From NCBI GenBank assembly GCA_037039925.1, contig JAXRKP010000120.1, positions 161,001-225,000 on the forward strand: DNA of 64,000 nucleotides, in the 5' to 3' direction. The position numbers were made by a program, and so were the translations under genes. This stretch comes from Doris montereyensis (taxonomy: Eukaryota > Mollusca > Gastropoda > Nudibranchia > Dorididae). The notes under the pieces were generated by a model that saw only the letters and a list, made by a program, of their open reading frames with translations, ran no database searches and was not told the DNA's origin. This document shows, one piece after another, positions 23,701 through 34,222 of this stretch (position 1 is the stretch's first letter; each line of letters opens with the position of its first letter).

Positions 23701-26368
23701 GTTGCCCTGTCCTGGCATTTTCTGCTTCCTTTCCAAAAAAGTTAAATGGTCTTTGCTTTAATGCCTCTATTATATCTTCTTCCCACTTTTAGATAGCATT
23801 GTATACTGATTTAGCTATTCTATTGTCATTCATGCCTAAACCATCTCAGTTGATTTATTTCTATCTTACTTTTAATGCCATCTGCTTTGGTTTGATGTCT
23901 TATTGTTGTGTTTCTGATTTTGTCTCTTTTAGGTTTCCGACTTCTCTTCTTAGATATTTCATTTCAGCTGCCTGTACTACTGTATTCCCTACTAAGGTCC
24001 AGGTTTTGCTGCCATAGAGGAGAGTAGGACAATAAACTGTGTTGTATACTGCCATTTTTGTTGTTGTTGATAATTCTTGTTTACCTACAAATGCTTTTCC
24101 TAGATGAAGATGGTTATATATTGTCATTGCCTTGTGGATTCTCTGGCTGATTTCTCCTCTTAGTTTCCCTCTGAGTTATACATTACTCTCAAGTAATGTA
24201 GCTTTGAACTTGTTCTAAATTCTCCCTGCCTAATTTAAGATTTGGTGTTTTAGCTTCCCTAGTTACTAGCATTGTTTTGGTTTTCTTTGCATTTAATCCC
24301 ATTCCTCTTTTATTTAGTTCATTATTCATCATGTTGATATTCGATTGAAGGTCACTTTCTAATTTTCCAAATAGAACTAAATCATCGGCAAATGAAAGCA
24401 TTGCTACATTTATTGGTTTGAGCTTTCACATACCTACATTCAAGTTTTTTATTTTTGAGGATGCCTTTGTGATTGAATCCATAAATGTGATAAACAAAAG
24501 AGGACTTAGGATACAACCCTGTCTTACTCCTATATCTACTTCAAATTCTTCAGATGTATTTCCAGCTACTCTTACTGCACATGTTGGTTTATTGTAAAAA
24601 CTTTAATGGCTTCTTTTAAATTTTGCTCTACATTGTGTTCTTTTAAGGAATGCCATAGTTCGTCCCTCCTCACACACTCACAGTGTCAAATGCCTTTTCT
24701 AAATCAATAAAACACAGGTGCAAGTCAATGTTTCTCTCAATGAATTTTTCTATCATTTGTCTAATTGTAAATACGTGGTCTTGTAACTGTACTTTTTCCT
24801 GGTCTAAATCCGCTCTGATGTTCTTCAATATGATCCTCTACTCTTTTCCTTAGTCTCATTTCCAGTATCCTGGCATACACTTCTCCTGGTACACTAAGTA
24901 GTGATATTCACTGATATCCCTCTATAGTTTGAGCATTCCATAGTGGATCATTTCTTGTGTATTGGTACTACTGTTTCCTTTTCCAGTCGTCTGGCACCTG
25001 TTTGGATTTGCATGCTTCGTGGTTTGATCCCCATGGTGGCCAGGTCCCCCCCCCGTCTATTGCTTGTATTCTTGTATTTGTCTCGTCATTGTTCCTATGG
25101 GGCTTAAATATTATTCAATGTCCTGTCTTTCACTTTCGACATGCCCCACTGTTTGTCTTTATGAATAATATTAATATAATATATTATTTTTCTCTTTTTT
25201 AGGTTTATTGACAAAAACTTTCCTGATAATAAAAAAGAAAAAGAAGAGAACCCCCGCCCAACCCTCCTCACAAGTTCATTCTAAGTTCACAAACCCATCA
25301 AGATATTATCATTCTAAGTTCACACAAACCATCAAGATATTATCATTCTAAGTTCACACAAACCCTGTATTACCATCAAGATATTATCATTTTTAGTCTT
25401 TGACAGAACATTGAGCAAAATATGCCATGGTTTACAAATTAAACTGTCTTTCTTTACGACTGTGATAAAAGATGAAGAATAACATTGGGATAAAAGAACC
25501 AAAACAAACCCAGGTTACTTACTTGAAGAAAGATGAAATTTTCCGCTGCTTGTCATCCTGTGAAAAATAAATACATACAAACCCATGCATCAGTTTTAAT
25601 GTTACTCTATTGACTTTGTTACAGCAATGAAAAATAAAAATGGATGGTTAGAGAGGATAAAACTGGTGACTGAAACTGTTAGAATTGTCTAGTTTCATAC
25701 TTGGATGTAAACATATAATAATAGATGAACCAAAGGTTTTAGTTAAAGTTATTTCAAAGGCCTCAGACCTATACCTGTAAAGCCAGAGTTTACATTTTCA
25801 GTTACTGTTGTGTTACTATTAAGCAGTACAGTCAAGACAAGATCATGTCCTGATAGATGGCTGGTCATCGGAAGAACACAATGTCCAAGCTGCAACTCAT
25901 ACAAATTCTTATCTTGGTGCAGTCGGGAAATGTTTTTTCCCAAGGACACAAAATCCAACTCTGTACAACTAGGATATGAATCCACAATCTTATTATCTCC
26001 AAACACACCATTTAAACTTAAATCACCAATTACAATTCCACGCACAGGAAACCACCCCCCCCGAAAAAAAAACCACAACCCAAAAAGTCTGGAAGGAATT
26101 CAAATTTGATATTCTCTGATGATGTTGCAAATATAATGAGTGTCTGAGACTGTCACTCTGAAATGGAATTTGTTAAATTTAATTTTTGAACTTTATTGGC
26201 TTCTCAACGTTTTGATTCTCCAAATAAAGTCTGAAGGCAGCCTGAAGGAATTAAAAACTACTGTAATGTTCAACTTTTCTTTTTGAGTAATAAATATAAT
26301 ACGCAATTAATTTTTACCGTATTTGATTTTTCAGCACCAGTCCGCTTATTCTGTCCCGCTTTGCCCAT
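590..26368 (-). CDS. DNA2: DNA2 helicase/nuclease gene (spliced, 3' end outside window)
   Basis: DNA2 joins an Fe-S-bound RecB-type nuclease to a superfamily 1B 5'-3' helicase. It trims Okazaki flaps and resects broken ends in the nucleus and mitochondria. Sixteen exons are placed in transcript order: 26318-26368, 25523-25557, 18465-22183, 17675-17723, 15927-16070, 15252-15377, 12180-12258, 10797-10849, 10350-10398, 7636-7751, 6735-6861, 5455-5646, 4468-4554, 3494-3599, 2528-2602, 590-679. All have AG acceptors and GT donors, and phases agree except where a local indel is evident. Nuclease residues, Cys cluster, Walker A (split by an intron), DEAS box and motif III are visible. The region matching human residues beyond roughly 870 (motifs IV-VI) lies beyond position 1. 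A short exon between 17675 and 16070 may be missing. At least ten frame breaks occur, mostly in exon 3. Identity is near certain; whether the copy is functional is less so. Confidence 0.93.
1010..1735. repeat. 55-bp minisatellite, about 13 copies
   Basis: The unit contains TTTTGAAGGAATGCACAACT followed by GTTTTGACGATGTCTAGCAA and a TTTCATGCTTTGTGA tail. Successive units start 55 bases apart (for example 1031 and 1086). A few units carry small indels, and the last ones drift. It sits in the DNA2 intron between exons 15 and 16. A 101-codon minus-strand frame across it is only a by-product of the repeat. Confidence 0.95.
2528..2602 (-). CDS. DNA2: DNA2 exon 15
   Basis: Twenty-five codons read [20 protein letters not shown] then IDTGK. 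The matching human sequence has DNPWLMGVFEPNNPVCFLN then TDK. The acceptor is CTCTAG and the donor AAAG-GTATTG. Confidence 0.85.
2762..2780. repeat. Poly(C) tract
   Basis: About 19 consecutive C residues lie in a DNA2 intron. Shorter C or G runs recur at 26045-26055, 30152-30162, 35347-35363 and 56554-56564. Confidence 0.9.
3494..3599 (-). CDS. DNA2: DNA2 exon 14
   Basis: The exon encodes [20 protein letters not shown] followed by [15 protein letters not shown]. Human has KIMSLSNKLTYEGKLECGS. The acceptor is TTTTAG and the donor ACAG-GTATTT. The exit is in phase 0 and the frame is open. Confidence 0.92.
3820..4290. repeat. 33-bp minisatellite, about 14 copies
   Basis: The unit is CTTCAAGTTGAGGTAACATC plus TCACTTAATTTAT, in two flavours (ACTTAATTTAT and ACTGAAATCAT). 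The unit length is a multiple of three, so two minus-strand frames stay open, one reading [11 protein letters not shown] repeatedly for 141 codons. The array lies inside the DNA2 intron between exons 13 and 14 with no promoter or homology. I treat it as non-coding. Confidence 0.95.
4468..4554 (-). CDS. DNA2: DNA2 exon 13, motif IIIa/IV start
   Basis: The exon encodes [20 protein letters not shown] and LNLQYRMNQ. Human has ALGMSESLFKRLEQ and LTVQYRMNS. The acceptor is CTCCAG and the donor AATCA-GTATGT. Phases match exons 12 and 14. Confidence 0.93.
4815..5090 (+). mobile_element. tRNA-derived SINE, family B
   Basis: The head contains GGCCAGTGGTTACGCTGCC (A-box-like) and GGGTTCGAAG (B-box-like), as in Leu/Ser-type tRNAs. 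The body has GACACTTAACC, a CACTAGCTTGG-like segment and CCAGGAGGTGATTATTATC, and ends CTTGAAGGAACTTTA. The same body recurs near 5120, 11015, 11848, 55395 and 55690. It lies in a DNA2 intron. Confidence 0.82.
5120..5395 (-). mobile_element. SINE family B, inverted relative to its neighbour
   Basis: Read on the minus strand it starts GTGACATCGGTGGCCGAGTG and ends CTTGAAGGAACTTTACT. It is a second family B copy facing the one at 4815-5090, about 30 bases away, tail to tail. A 20-base segment about GGGGATCATGAGATCACTTAA is locally duplicated in it. Confidence 0.82.
5455..5646 (-). CDS. DNA2: DNA2 exon 12, motifs II and III
   Basis: The exon encodes [20 protein letters not shown], then [19 protein letters not shown] with the Walker B DEAS, and after a one-base slip [20 protein letters not shown]. 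Human has [22 protein letters not shown] and VLVGDHQQLPPLV. Motif III reads GDGHQLPP instead of GDHQQLPP, which is unusual. The slip falls between LAS and CDKF, around 5535. Confidence 0.93.
6735..6861 (-). CDS. DNA2: DNA2 exon 11
   Basis: The exon reads [20 protein letters not shown], matching human GFLRLGQIQKVHP. It ends, after a one-base frame slip near AAATCAG, with ELTDFYASY, matching human LLEELYNSQ. The exon is 127 bases where phase requires 126, so a single extra base fits. The acceptor side overlaps a 47-bp triplication that copies the splice site. Confidence 0.88.
6846..6990. repeat. 47-bp triplication spanning a splice acceptor
   Basis: TGCATGCCAT recurs at 6851, 6898 and 6945. 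On the minus strand each unit carries a T-rich tract, TATTGTAG (TATTGTAC in the middle unit) and GATGGCATGCAGTTT, which is the exact start of DNA2 exon 11. The unit therefore duplicates the 3' splice site and the first coding bases. Confidence 0.93.
7636..7751 (-). CDS. DNA2: DNA2 exon 10, second half of Walker A and motif Ia
   Basis: The exon opens by completing Gly and then reads [19 protein letters not shown] and [19 protein letters not shown]. It is almost identical in motif to human KTTTICTLVRIL and the [17 protein letters not shown] block. The acceptor is CCCCAG and the donor GTAGAC. The frame is open throughout. Confidence 0.95.
8055..8495. repeat. 50-bp minisatellite, about 9 copies
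   Basis: The unit is ACCAAAAAACGAATTTCATC plus AACAAGGCCTTTCATACAAA and CCCAAACATG. The first two units are shortened. It lies in the DNA2 intron between exons 9 and 10. Confidence 0.95.
8745..9020. repeat. About 83-bp imperfect tandem repeat, 3.5 copies
   Basis: TTCCTTTGTAATTGTTTTGTG with TTAGATCCTAAGGGGCTTCA and a CATTATCCACCTTTCCATCT tail recurs at spacings of about 73-86 bases. It is in the same DNA2 intron as the 50-bp array. Confidence 0.88.
9395..9910. repeat. Irregular tandem repeat of about 70 bp
   Basis: Blocks such as ATGACTTCAGATGAATTTAC, CTAGTTGATGTCTAATAACC and TCAAAATAACATGA recur in shuffled order with deletions, about eight times. This is a decayed minisatellite in the DNA2 intron between exons 9 and 10. 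Confidence 0.85.
10350..10398 (-). CDS. DNA2: DNA2 exon 9, first half of Walker A
   Basis: The exon encodes [17 protein letters not shown] and ends inside the last Gly codon. The ATP-binding loop GFPGTGKT is therefore split by the intron that follows. Human DNA2 has VLLSKDYTLIVGMPGTG at this point. The acceptor is TGTAG and the donor GTAGGT. Confidence 0.93.
10797..10849 (-). CDS. DNA2: DNA2 exon 8 (Q-motif region)
   Basis: The exon encodes [17 protein letters not shown], aligning with human CILKGLNKPQRQAMKK. This is the Q-motif segment just before the helicase P-loop. It has a CAG acceptor and an AAG-GTTGGT donor. It exits in phase 0 into the P-loop exon. Confidence 0.87.
11015..11240 (+). 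mobile_element. SINE family B copy
   Basis: The head has CTTTAGCCTAGTGGTTAGGT and GGTTCAAATC (A- and B-box-like). The body has TCGGGAAAGATTCTTAACGC and CAACCCAGGTGTAAATAAGT. It diverges near CGAACCGCCCTGG. It lies in a DNA2 intron. Confidence 0.78.
11670..11720. repeat. (ATT)n microsatellite
   Basis: Seventeen ATT units in a row lie in a DNA2 intron. They generate poly-Leu and poly-Tyr frames that are not genes. Confidence 0.97.
11848..12140 (+). mobile_element. SINE family B copy
   Basis: It starts GTGACGTTGAAGGCCGAGTG (A-box GGCCGAGTGGTTAGGC). It continues with GTATTCCTTGGGAAAGACAC, CAGAGTAGCGTCCTGTCCAG and GGCCTTAAAGGAATAATTTA. It ends 40 bases before DNA2 exon 7. Confidence 0.82.
12180..12258 (-). 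CDS. DNA2: DNA2 exon 7
   Basis: Seventy-nine bases encode [18 protein letters not shown], which fits human SKKLRDLIIDFREPQFISY. The acceptor is CTGCAG and the donor AAAGTAAGA. The frame closes with a TGA ten codons before the donor side, and the exit phase disagrees with exon 8 by one base. One indel near 12190 would explain both. Similarity is short, so the call rests on position and order. Confidence 0.68.
12480..15190 (+). mobile_element. LINE family 1 (RTE-like) copy with internal deletion
   Basis: This is an APE-type non-LTR retrotransposon inserted antisense in a DNA2 intron. The 5' end at 12480-12700 has roughly 65-bp monomers with GGGAGTTAACCCTGACAG. The endonuclease follows: [43 protein letters not shown]. 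Then reverse transcriptase: [58 protein letters not shown]. Immediately after FIDL the frame jumps to [20 protein letters not shown], so the catalytic YADD segment is lost. The end has [16 protein letters not shown] and an A-rich tail near 15190. Several stops and frameshifts make it inactive. RTE-like placement is by motif memory. Confidence 0.88.
15252..15377 (-). CDS. DNA2: DNA2 exon 6
   Basis: The exon encodes [20 protein letters not shown] and then [18 protein letters not shown]. It matches human DRNLSVLPESTLFRLD and the PLGNLSKLMENTF stretch that follows. The phase 2 entry completes the Arg codon begun in exon 5. The donor GTATGA lies about 60 bases from the 3' end of a LINE (ending near 15190) that occupies the following intron. 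Confidence 0.88.
15414..15445. repeat. (AAT)n microsatellite with AAC interruptions
   Basis: Short AAT-rich run in a DNA2 intron between exons 5 and 6. Confidence 0.9.
15927..16070 (-). CDS. DNA2: DNA2 exon 5 (OB-like linker)
   Basis: The exon encodes [20 protein letters not shown] followed by LIALATGFI and ends VEVVVDR. It aligns with the human DNA2 segment containing GDRVIVSGEE and the LLDRNL strand between the nuclease and helicase. The acceptor is CAACAG and the donor GTACAG. The protein frame is open throughout. Confidence 0.88.
16170..17140. repeat. About 44-bp minisatellite, about 22 copies
   Basis: The unit is ATTGAATGCCAGACATTGAA plus TATGAACACAAGTTTTTTGG and CTTT, with length variation in the T run. 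Variants are intermixed: GCC or GAC, TATGAAC or TATTAAC, CACAAG or CAGAAG. CAGAAG units cluster towards 16770-17070. It lies in the DNA2 intron between exons 4 and 5. Confidence 0.95.
17675..17723 (-). CDS. DNA2: DNA2 exon 4
   Basis: Forty-nine bases between a CAG acceptor and a GTAAGT donor encode [15 protein letters not shown]. This aligns with the human segment just after the Fe-S cysteines, where a Gly-Lys/Ser-Gly-Cys motif is followed by an RMEHV-like stretch. Phase 1 entry matches exon 3, and phase 2 exit matches exon 5. The human protein has about a dozen more residues before the exon 5 sequence, so a tiny exon may be missed or absent. Confidence 0.7.
17708..18082 (+). other. Unassigned 124-codon open frame antisense to DNA2
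   Basis: The frame starts [20 protein letters not shown] and is Cys/Ser-rich. It overlaps DNA2 exon 4 on the other strand and the preceding intron. I recognise no domain, polyadenylation signal or splice context. Composition is not obviously repetitive. It could be a chance frame or part of an old transposon, and I do not claim a gene. Confidence 0.2.
18465..22183 (-). CDS. DNA2: DNA2 exon 3: disordered N-terminus plus nuclease domain
   Basis: This 3.7-kb exon has two parts. The upstream 2.5 kb is low-complexity, Ser/Lys/Asp-rich and poorly conserved, as in long non-vertebrate DNA2 N-termini. The downstream 1.1 kb is the nuclease domain: [28 protein letters not shown] (active-site His region), [17 protein letters not shown] (catalytic Asp), [10 protein letters not shown] (catalytic Glu and Lys), and [10 protein letters not shown] (Fe-S cysteines). 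The reading frame changes at about 22095, 21455, 21110, 20820, 20690, 20505, 20360, 20150, 19555, 19435, 19015 and 18960, and a TAA interrupts it near 20925. The breaks at 19555 and 19435 look like single-base losses from a G run and a T run. The exon ends with WTRVVKRG and a GTAACG donor. Confidence 0.88.
22490..23170 (+). mobile_element. LINE family 2, 3' fragment
   Basis: This is the end of an APE-type LINE reverse transcriptase ORF. Conceptual pieces are [56 protein letters not shown] with [11 protein letters not shown], and [14 protein letters not shown]. These resemble the common animal 'KWRWIGHTLRK...ITRQAL' LINE C-terminus. It has frameshifts and a 5' truncation. It lies in the DNA2 intron between exons 2 and 3. 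Confidence 0.83.
23375..23578 (-). mobile_element. SINE family A, partial
   Basis: On the plus strand it reads TTTGATTTACCCCCATCCAC, then TTTTTGGTAGGAGTTTTAAT, AGCCAAGGGATCTTTAACAT and AGGTGTCGATCCGATCCACC. This body recurs at 27249, 41207, 42865 (opposite strand), 46556 and 56058. The tRNA-like head is missing here. Confidence 0.8.
23590..25060 (-). mobile_element. LINE family 1, 5'-truncated copy
   Basis: Read on the minus strand it begins in reverse transcriptase at [10 protein letters not shown]. It passes [11 protein letters not shown] near 24700 and [17 protein letters not shown] (ADD active site) near 24400, and continues to [20 protein letters not shown] and [13 protein letters not shown]. 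It retains the catalytic block deleted from the 12480-15190 copy. Frame breaks and stops make it non-functional. It lies in the DNA2 intron between exons 2 and 3. Confidence 0.88.
25265..25400. repeat. Short tandem repeat, three copies
   Basis: CATTCTAAGTTCACACAAAC with CATCAAGATATTATC recurs three times with length changes, just downstream of the LINE copy's 5' junction. Confidence 0.8.
25523..25557 (-). CDS. DNA2: DNA2 exon 2, candidate PIP-box exon
   Basis: This 35-base exon encodes [19 protein letters not shown] fits the PCNA-interacting motif Qxx(I/L/M)xx(F/Y)(F/Y). It ends at CAA before a GTAAGT donor. Two leftover bases plus the first base of exon 3 make a Lys codon, after which exon 3 reads [10 protein letters not shown] in frame. 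If the donor were not used, a TAA would close the frame immediately, giving a tiny protein. The exact phase match favours splicing into DNA2. Confidence 0.6.
25749..26078 (-). other. Unassigned 109-codon open frame in DNA2 intron 1
   Basis: The frame contains [20 protein letters not shown] and [20 protein letters not shown]. It ends near a possible GTATAG donor after ENVNSGFT. It may be a skipped exon or a relic of an endonuclease-type transposon (GDLSLN loosely recalls the GDFNAR motif). A poly-T/poly-G run at its start makes the frame upstream uncertain. No confident homology. Confidence 0.25.
26318..26368 (-). CDS. DNA2: DNA2 exon 1 (start codon)
   Basis: The proposed start codon is at 26366-26368. 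The exon encodes [17 protein letters not shown], a short basic stretch, and ends with a GT donor in phase 0. It is assigned to DNA2 because its phase joins cleanly to the PIP-box exon at 25523-25557. That exon in turn joins in frame to the large DNA2 exon. No cDNA supports the assignment, so this 5' structure is inference. Confidence 0.6.
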
Positions 26369-27248
26369 TTTAGGGAGCAAATGATGTTATTCAATCTGAT
26401 TCTTGTTAGCATCTGGTCAAAGAAAGAAGAGTGGGCCTAAAGTGAAAACAAATCAAATCACATCGATCTAAGAGTACATACATACACATATGTATATATA
26501 ATGTATCTTTAAAATATTACTTTTTATTACTTATAATCATAATTCATAAATCCTTTAACAACATACATGATGGAATAAAAAAATTTCAAAACAATTTTGT
26601 ATAGATTTCAATCTACTTCTGATTTCTAAGAGCGAGAGACCTACTTATTCTAGATCCATGCTATTTCTTTGAGTGTCCTCTTTGGCTGCTTTTCCCCGAA
26701 CTCAAGGCTGGTATCCAAACAAGTCAACTATTATCTTCATTTAAGAATAATAATAATAATATAATAAAGTAATGATGACAACATAATTGTATTACTGAAT
26801 TATTATTGTTTGTATATTTCTCTCATTCCAGATTTTTCCAGACTCTCCTTATGTCTCTCTTTTTTCTTCTTTATTTCTTAGCCATAATGTCAATTCCAGT
26901 TCGTATCACAAACATTTTTAATAAAATTCACCCTCTATGTCATTGATGCTTTCAAAATCTATTTTAATAGCAGGAAGGACCTCAAGTCCTGACCGCTTTT
27001 GTCCCACAGGTCTGTCCCAAGGAACAGTGCCAAGTGAAAGATCCTGCCCTCTCCGACTAAGGAACAGTATAGATGATCAGTTCTGTTTGCTTTGTCTGTT
27101 AAGATTTCTTTATTTCAATCAAAGTTCTCACTTCACTCCTTGTGATCGTATTTTTGTCTTCTAGTGGTGGTCGCCCATTTACTACTTTAAATATAACATG
27201 TAGCTGCACTAATGTTAGTGTAACTGTGAATAAAGTTATTTTTTATTT
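26369..27248. other. DNA2 upstream region, no gene seen
   Basis: AT-rich sequence holds an (ATA)n patch near 26750. I see no TATA box or other promoter element I could defend, and no supported coding frame. Confidence 0.5.
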
Positions 27249-27460
27249 TGATTTGATATACCCACATCACAACTAAGGCAAGGTGAACACATGAGTTTTG
27301 GTAGGATTTTTCATTTTGTCCAGACCGCCATGTAAGATGCCAAGGGACCTTTAATCTGCACAGAGTGTTGTGATATGCACACAGATCTCCTTTGTTATCA
27401 TCTGTCTCTGATGGGACGAGTGTCGATCCACACACTAGGTGGGCGGAGGTGGGGCTTTAC
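27249..27460 (-). mobile_element. SINE family A, partial
   Basis: The plus strand reads TTTGATTTGATATACCCACA (tail side), TTTTGGTAGGATTTTTCATT, CAAGGGACCTTTAATCTGCA and GATGGGACGAGTGTCGATCC. It has one copy of the unit that is expanded at 46660-48308. Confidence 0.8.
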
Positions 27461-31579
<4,119 letters not shown>

Positions 31580-31639
31580 GGGCCTTTCACAGACAACGAG
31601 AGTGAGAGAAGACACAGACACATGATATTTAAACAACAG

Positions 31640-33840
31640 TGTACAATTTTCAAGATAAAATGGATAAGAGAGCCATGGAAAAACATGTCAGTATAGTCAG
31701 TTCTCAAAACCTCAAAAGAGAATCAAAAACTTTCTTACAAGTACAAAGAGCATTAAAAATATACATGTACTTTGAAGTAATTTATAATAAAGAAAACGTA
31801 AAAACAAAAAAGAAAGATTGTATCACTAAAAATATGCAATCAACATTTGAAAAAAAACCTCAAGGAGATCAAAAGAGAAAGTTCGGCAACAAAAGAAAGA
31901 CGAAAAACAAAACAAAACCTACACTGGGATAAGAAGGTAGGGCCTACATCAACATTTCGCTGACAGGTGAGATAAAAAAAATAAATGCCAGTCACAAGAG
32001 ATCCCCCTCCTTTGGACGTTTCTGTAAGTAAACCCCCTTTTCATGTCCAAGTGAGTAGAAATTGAACAAAATGAAAGTGTACAAGTGTGATGGGGAACTT
32101 TGAAGTAATTTATAAGAAAACATAAAAAAACAATGCATATCTGTCGCCTCAATGGGAACACAAGCAAGGAGATCACGGGATGAAAACCCGAAGTCTGGTG
32201 TCAAAATAGAAAGAAACATCATTTTTCTACATGATATCGAAAGATTACCATTATATGCGCGATTGTCACGCTATGCCAGCTTTTAGATACAACACATGTG
32301 ACTCCTTTGTTAGAACAAAACAAGCCTGAGGGAAGCTCGGCCAGCCGTCAGCTCTCGCTGTATCGACCAAGTCATATCGAAATTTCCAGCAAGTCAGACC
32401 TCGACCCAAAGTTGGCATGTTGAGTGTTATGTAAGAATACCCATAATTTGAAATTTTCAAACGTGTAAAATTGTTAAAAATGTAGATACAATGATAATTT
32501 TGGTATCAAAATGCTTGAAATTAAAATATCTATGCATGCAAACTGATGAAAACAACAAATTATGGAATTAAAAAATCAGTTTGGAGTACCTACTATGATA
32601 ATTGATAACCCAGAGTGTGATCAAATGAATTGCACTTCTCAAGATTTGGAAAGACCGATACATAAAAAACTTCAAGAGGACCAAAAAGAAAGTTCGGCAA
32701 AAAAAGAAAGAGAGAGCAAAAGACAATAAATCATTATAGGTACAGAGAAAAACCTCACAGAGAATAAAGGGAAAGAAAGTTCTTGACAGAAGAAAAAACA
32801 GGGGCTTTTTCAGTCAACAAAACCAGTGGAGTTTTTCTTTTAAAGAACTGGAATATATAACCAACACACTGAAACATGTCAGTATAGTCAGTTTCAAACA
32901 TCGATCGCAACGAACCAAAATTTTCAAGATGGGGAACCCCTTCATGTCTTTATGTCCTTGAAAACAAAAAACAATGTATAACCACAGTGATAAAATAAAT
33001 TTTGATCCTCTCAATTCAAGATTTGGTCTAGAAAAAAAAAACCTCAAGAGAATCAAAAAGAAAGTTCAACAAAAAGAAAAACTTCCCAACATTTATATAT
33101 TTAAAAACGAAAACAAAACAAACCCCACACTGGGATAAAATAGGGTCATCAACATTTCGCTGTGCCAGGTGAGATAGACATGTTTTGTATCCCTTTTCTT
33201 GGTCTAAAATGTGTCCCAAAAGTTAACAAATGGAAGGTCATTTTAAAGAGGATAGCATAAGATTCACGGGATGTTTCTGTCGCCTCAATGGGAACACAAC
33301 AAGGAGATGAAAATGAAACATGATTTTTTCTACATGATATCGAAAGAATCATTAAATTGTCACGCTATGCCAGCCTTTTTAGATTGTTCTTAGAACAAAC
33401 AAGCTGAGGGGAAGCTCAGCCGTCAATCGACCAAGTTGAAATTTTTTCATGTTGAGATATGTAAGAATACCTACAAATTTGAAATCTTCAAAGAGAATGT
33501 TTAGACAATGATAATTTTGAATCAAAATTTGAAATTAAAAATATCTATGCATGCAAACTGGCCTGAAACAACCCGTGGAATTTAAAAATCTCCTCATGAT
33601 TTGATCGGCAAATGAAACAGGAAGAATCAACAGAAAAATCAAGAGGACCAGCAGAATCAGCAAGGAAAAAGGTGGCAAAACACAATAAATCATTATAGGT
33701 ACATAAAAAACTTATGCGAATAAAAGATTATTTGATCAACACACTGAAAATGGTGCACATTTCAAAATCGCATCCACATTAACAACAACTTCCAAGCTGA
33801 ACAAAAAATGGTAATGAAAATCTGGTCTAAAAATAAAAAT
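31640..33840. repeat. Decayed tandem segmental duplication
   Basis: Ordered blocks in about 31665-32475 recur in the same order and orientation in about 32875-33500. Shared blocks include CATCAACATTTCGCTG, ATGGGAACACAA, TTTCTACATGATATCGAAAG, ATTGTCACGCTATGCCAGC and TATGTAAGAATACC. The second copy has many deletions. No coding content is recognised. Confidence 0.75.
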
Positions 33841-34222
33841 CAGGGACAAGGGGTTTCATCATTTAAGTGAAAGGAAAGATGGGACTGATGACATGGGACT
33901 GCATTAATCATCGACGTTGTTCTTCACTCAAACTGAAATTTGATGAATTCCTCCAACTCATTCAGTTTCTGCTGGAATGTTCCTTTTCTGGAACTTTTAA
34001 CACCTAATCAAAATATTATGTTGTTTTCGGCCTAAATGAAAGAAGAAGAGAAAATGAACCAAGATTATTTGATGAAACATCCACAGACACAGGGTTAAAA
34101 TCAGTATCATCAGGACAGGGGTATCATCTGTAGGAAAGGAAACAGGGGAGCATCATCGACGTTGGACCAACTGGGGAATCTCCAATCATTCAGTTTCTGC
34201 TGAGTTAACACCTAAAAGGAAA

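Noticed and set aside
31639..31932. 97-codon Lys-rich frame
   Set aside because: It lies in the decayed non-coding duplication and has no counterpart frame in the second copy.
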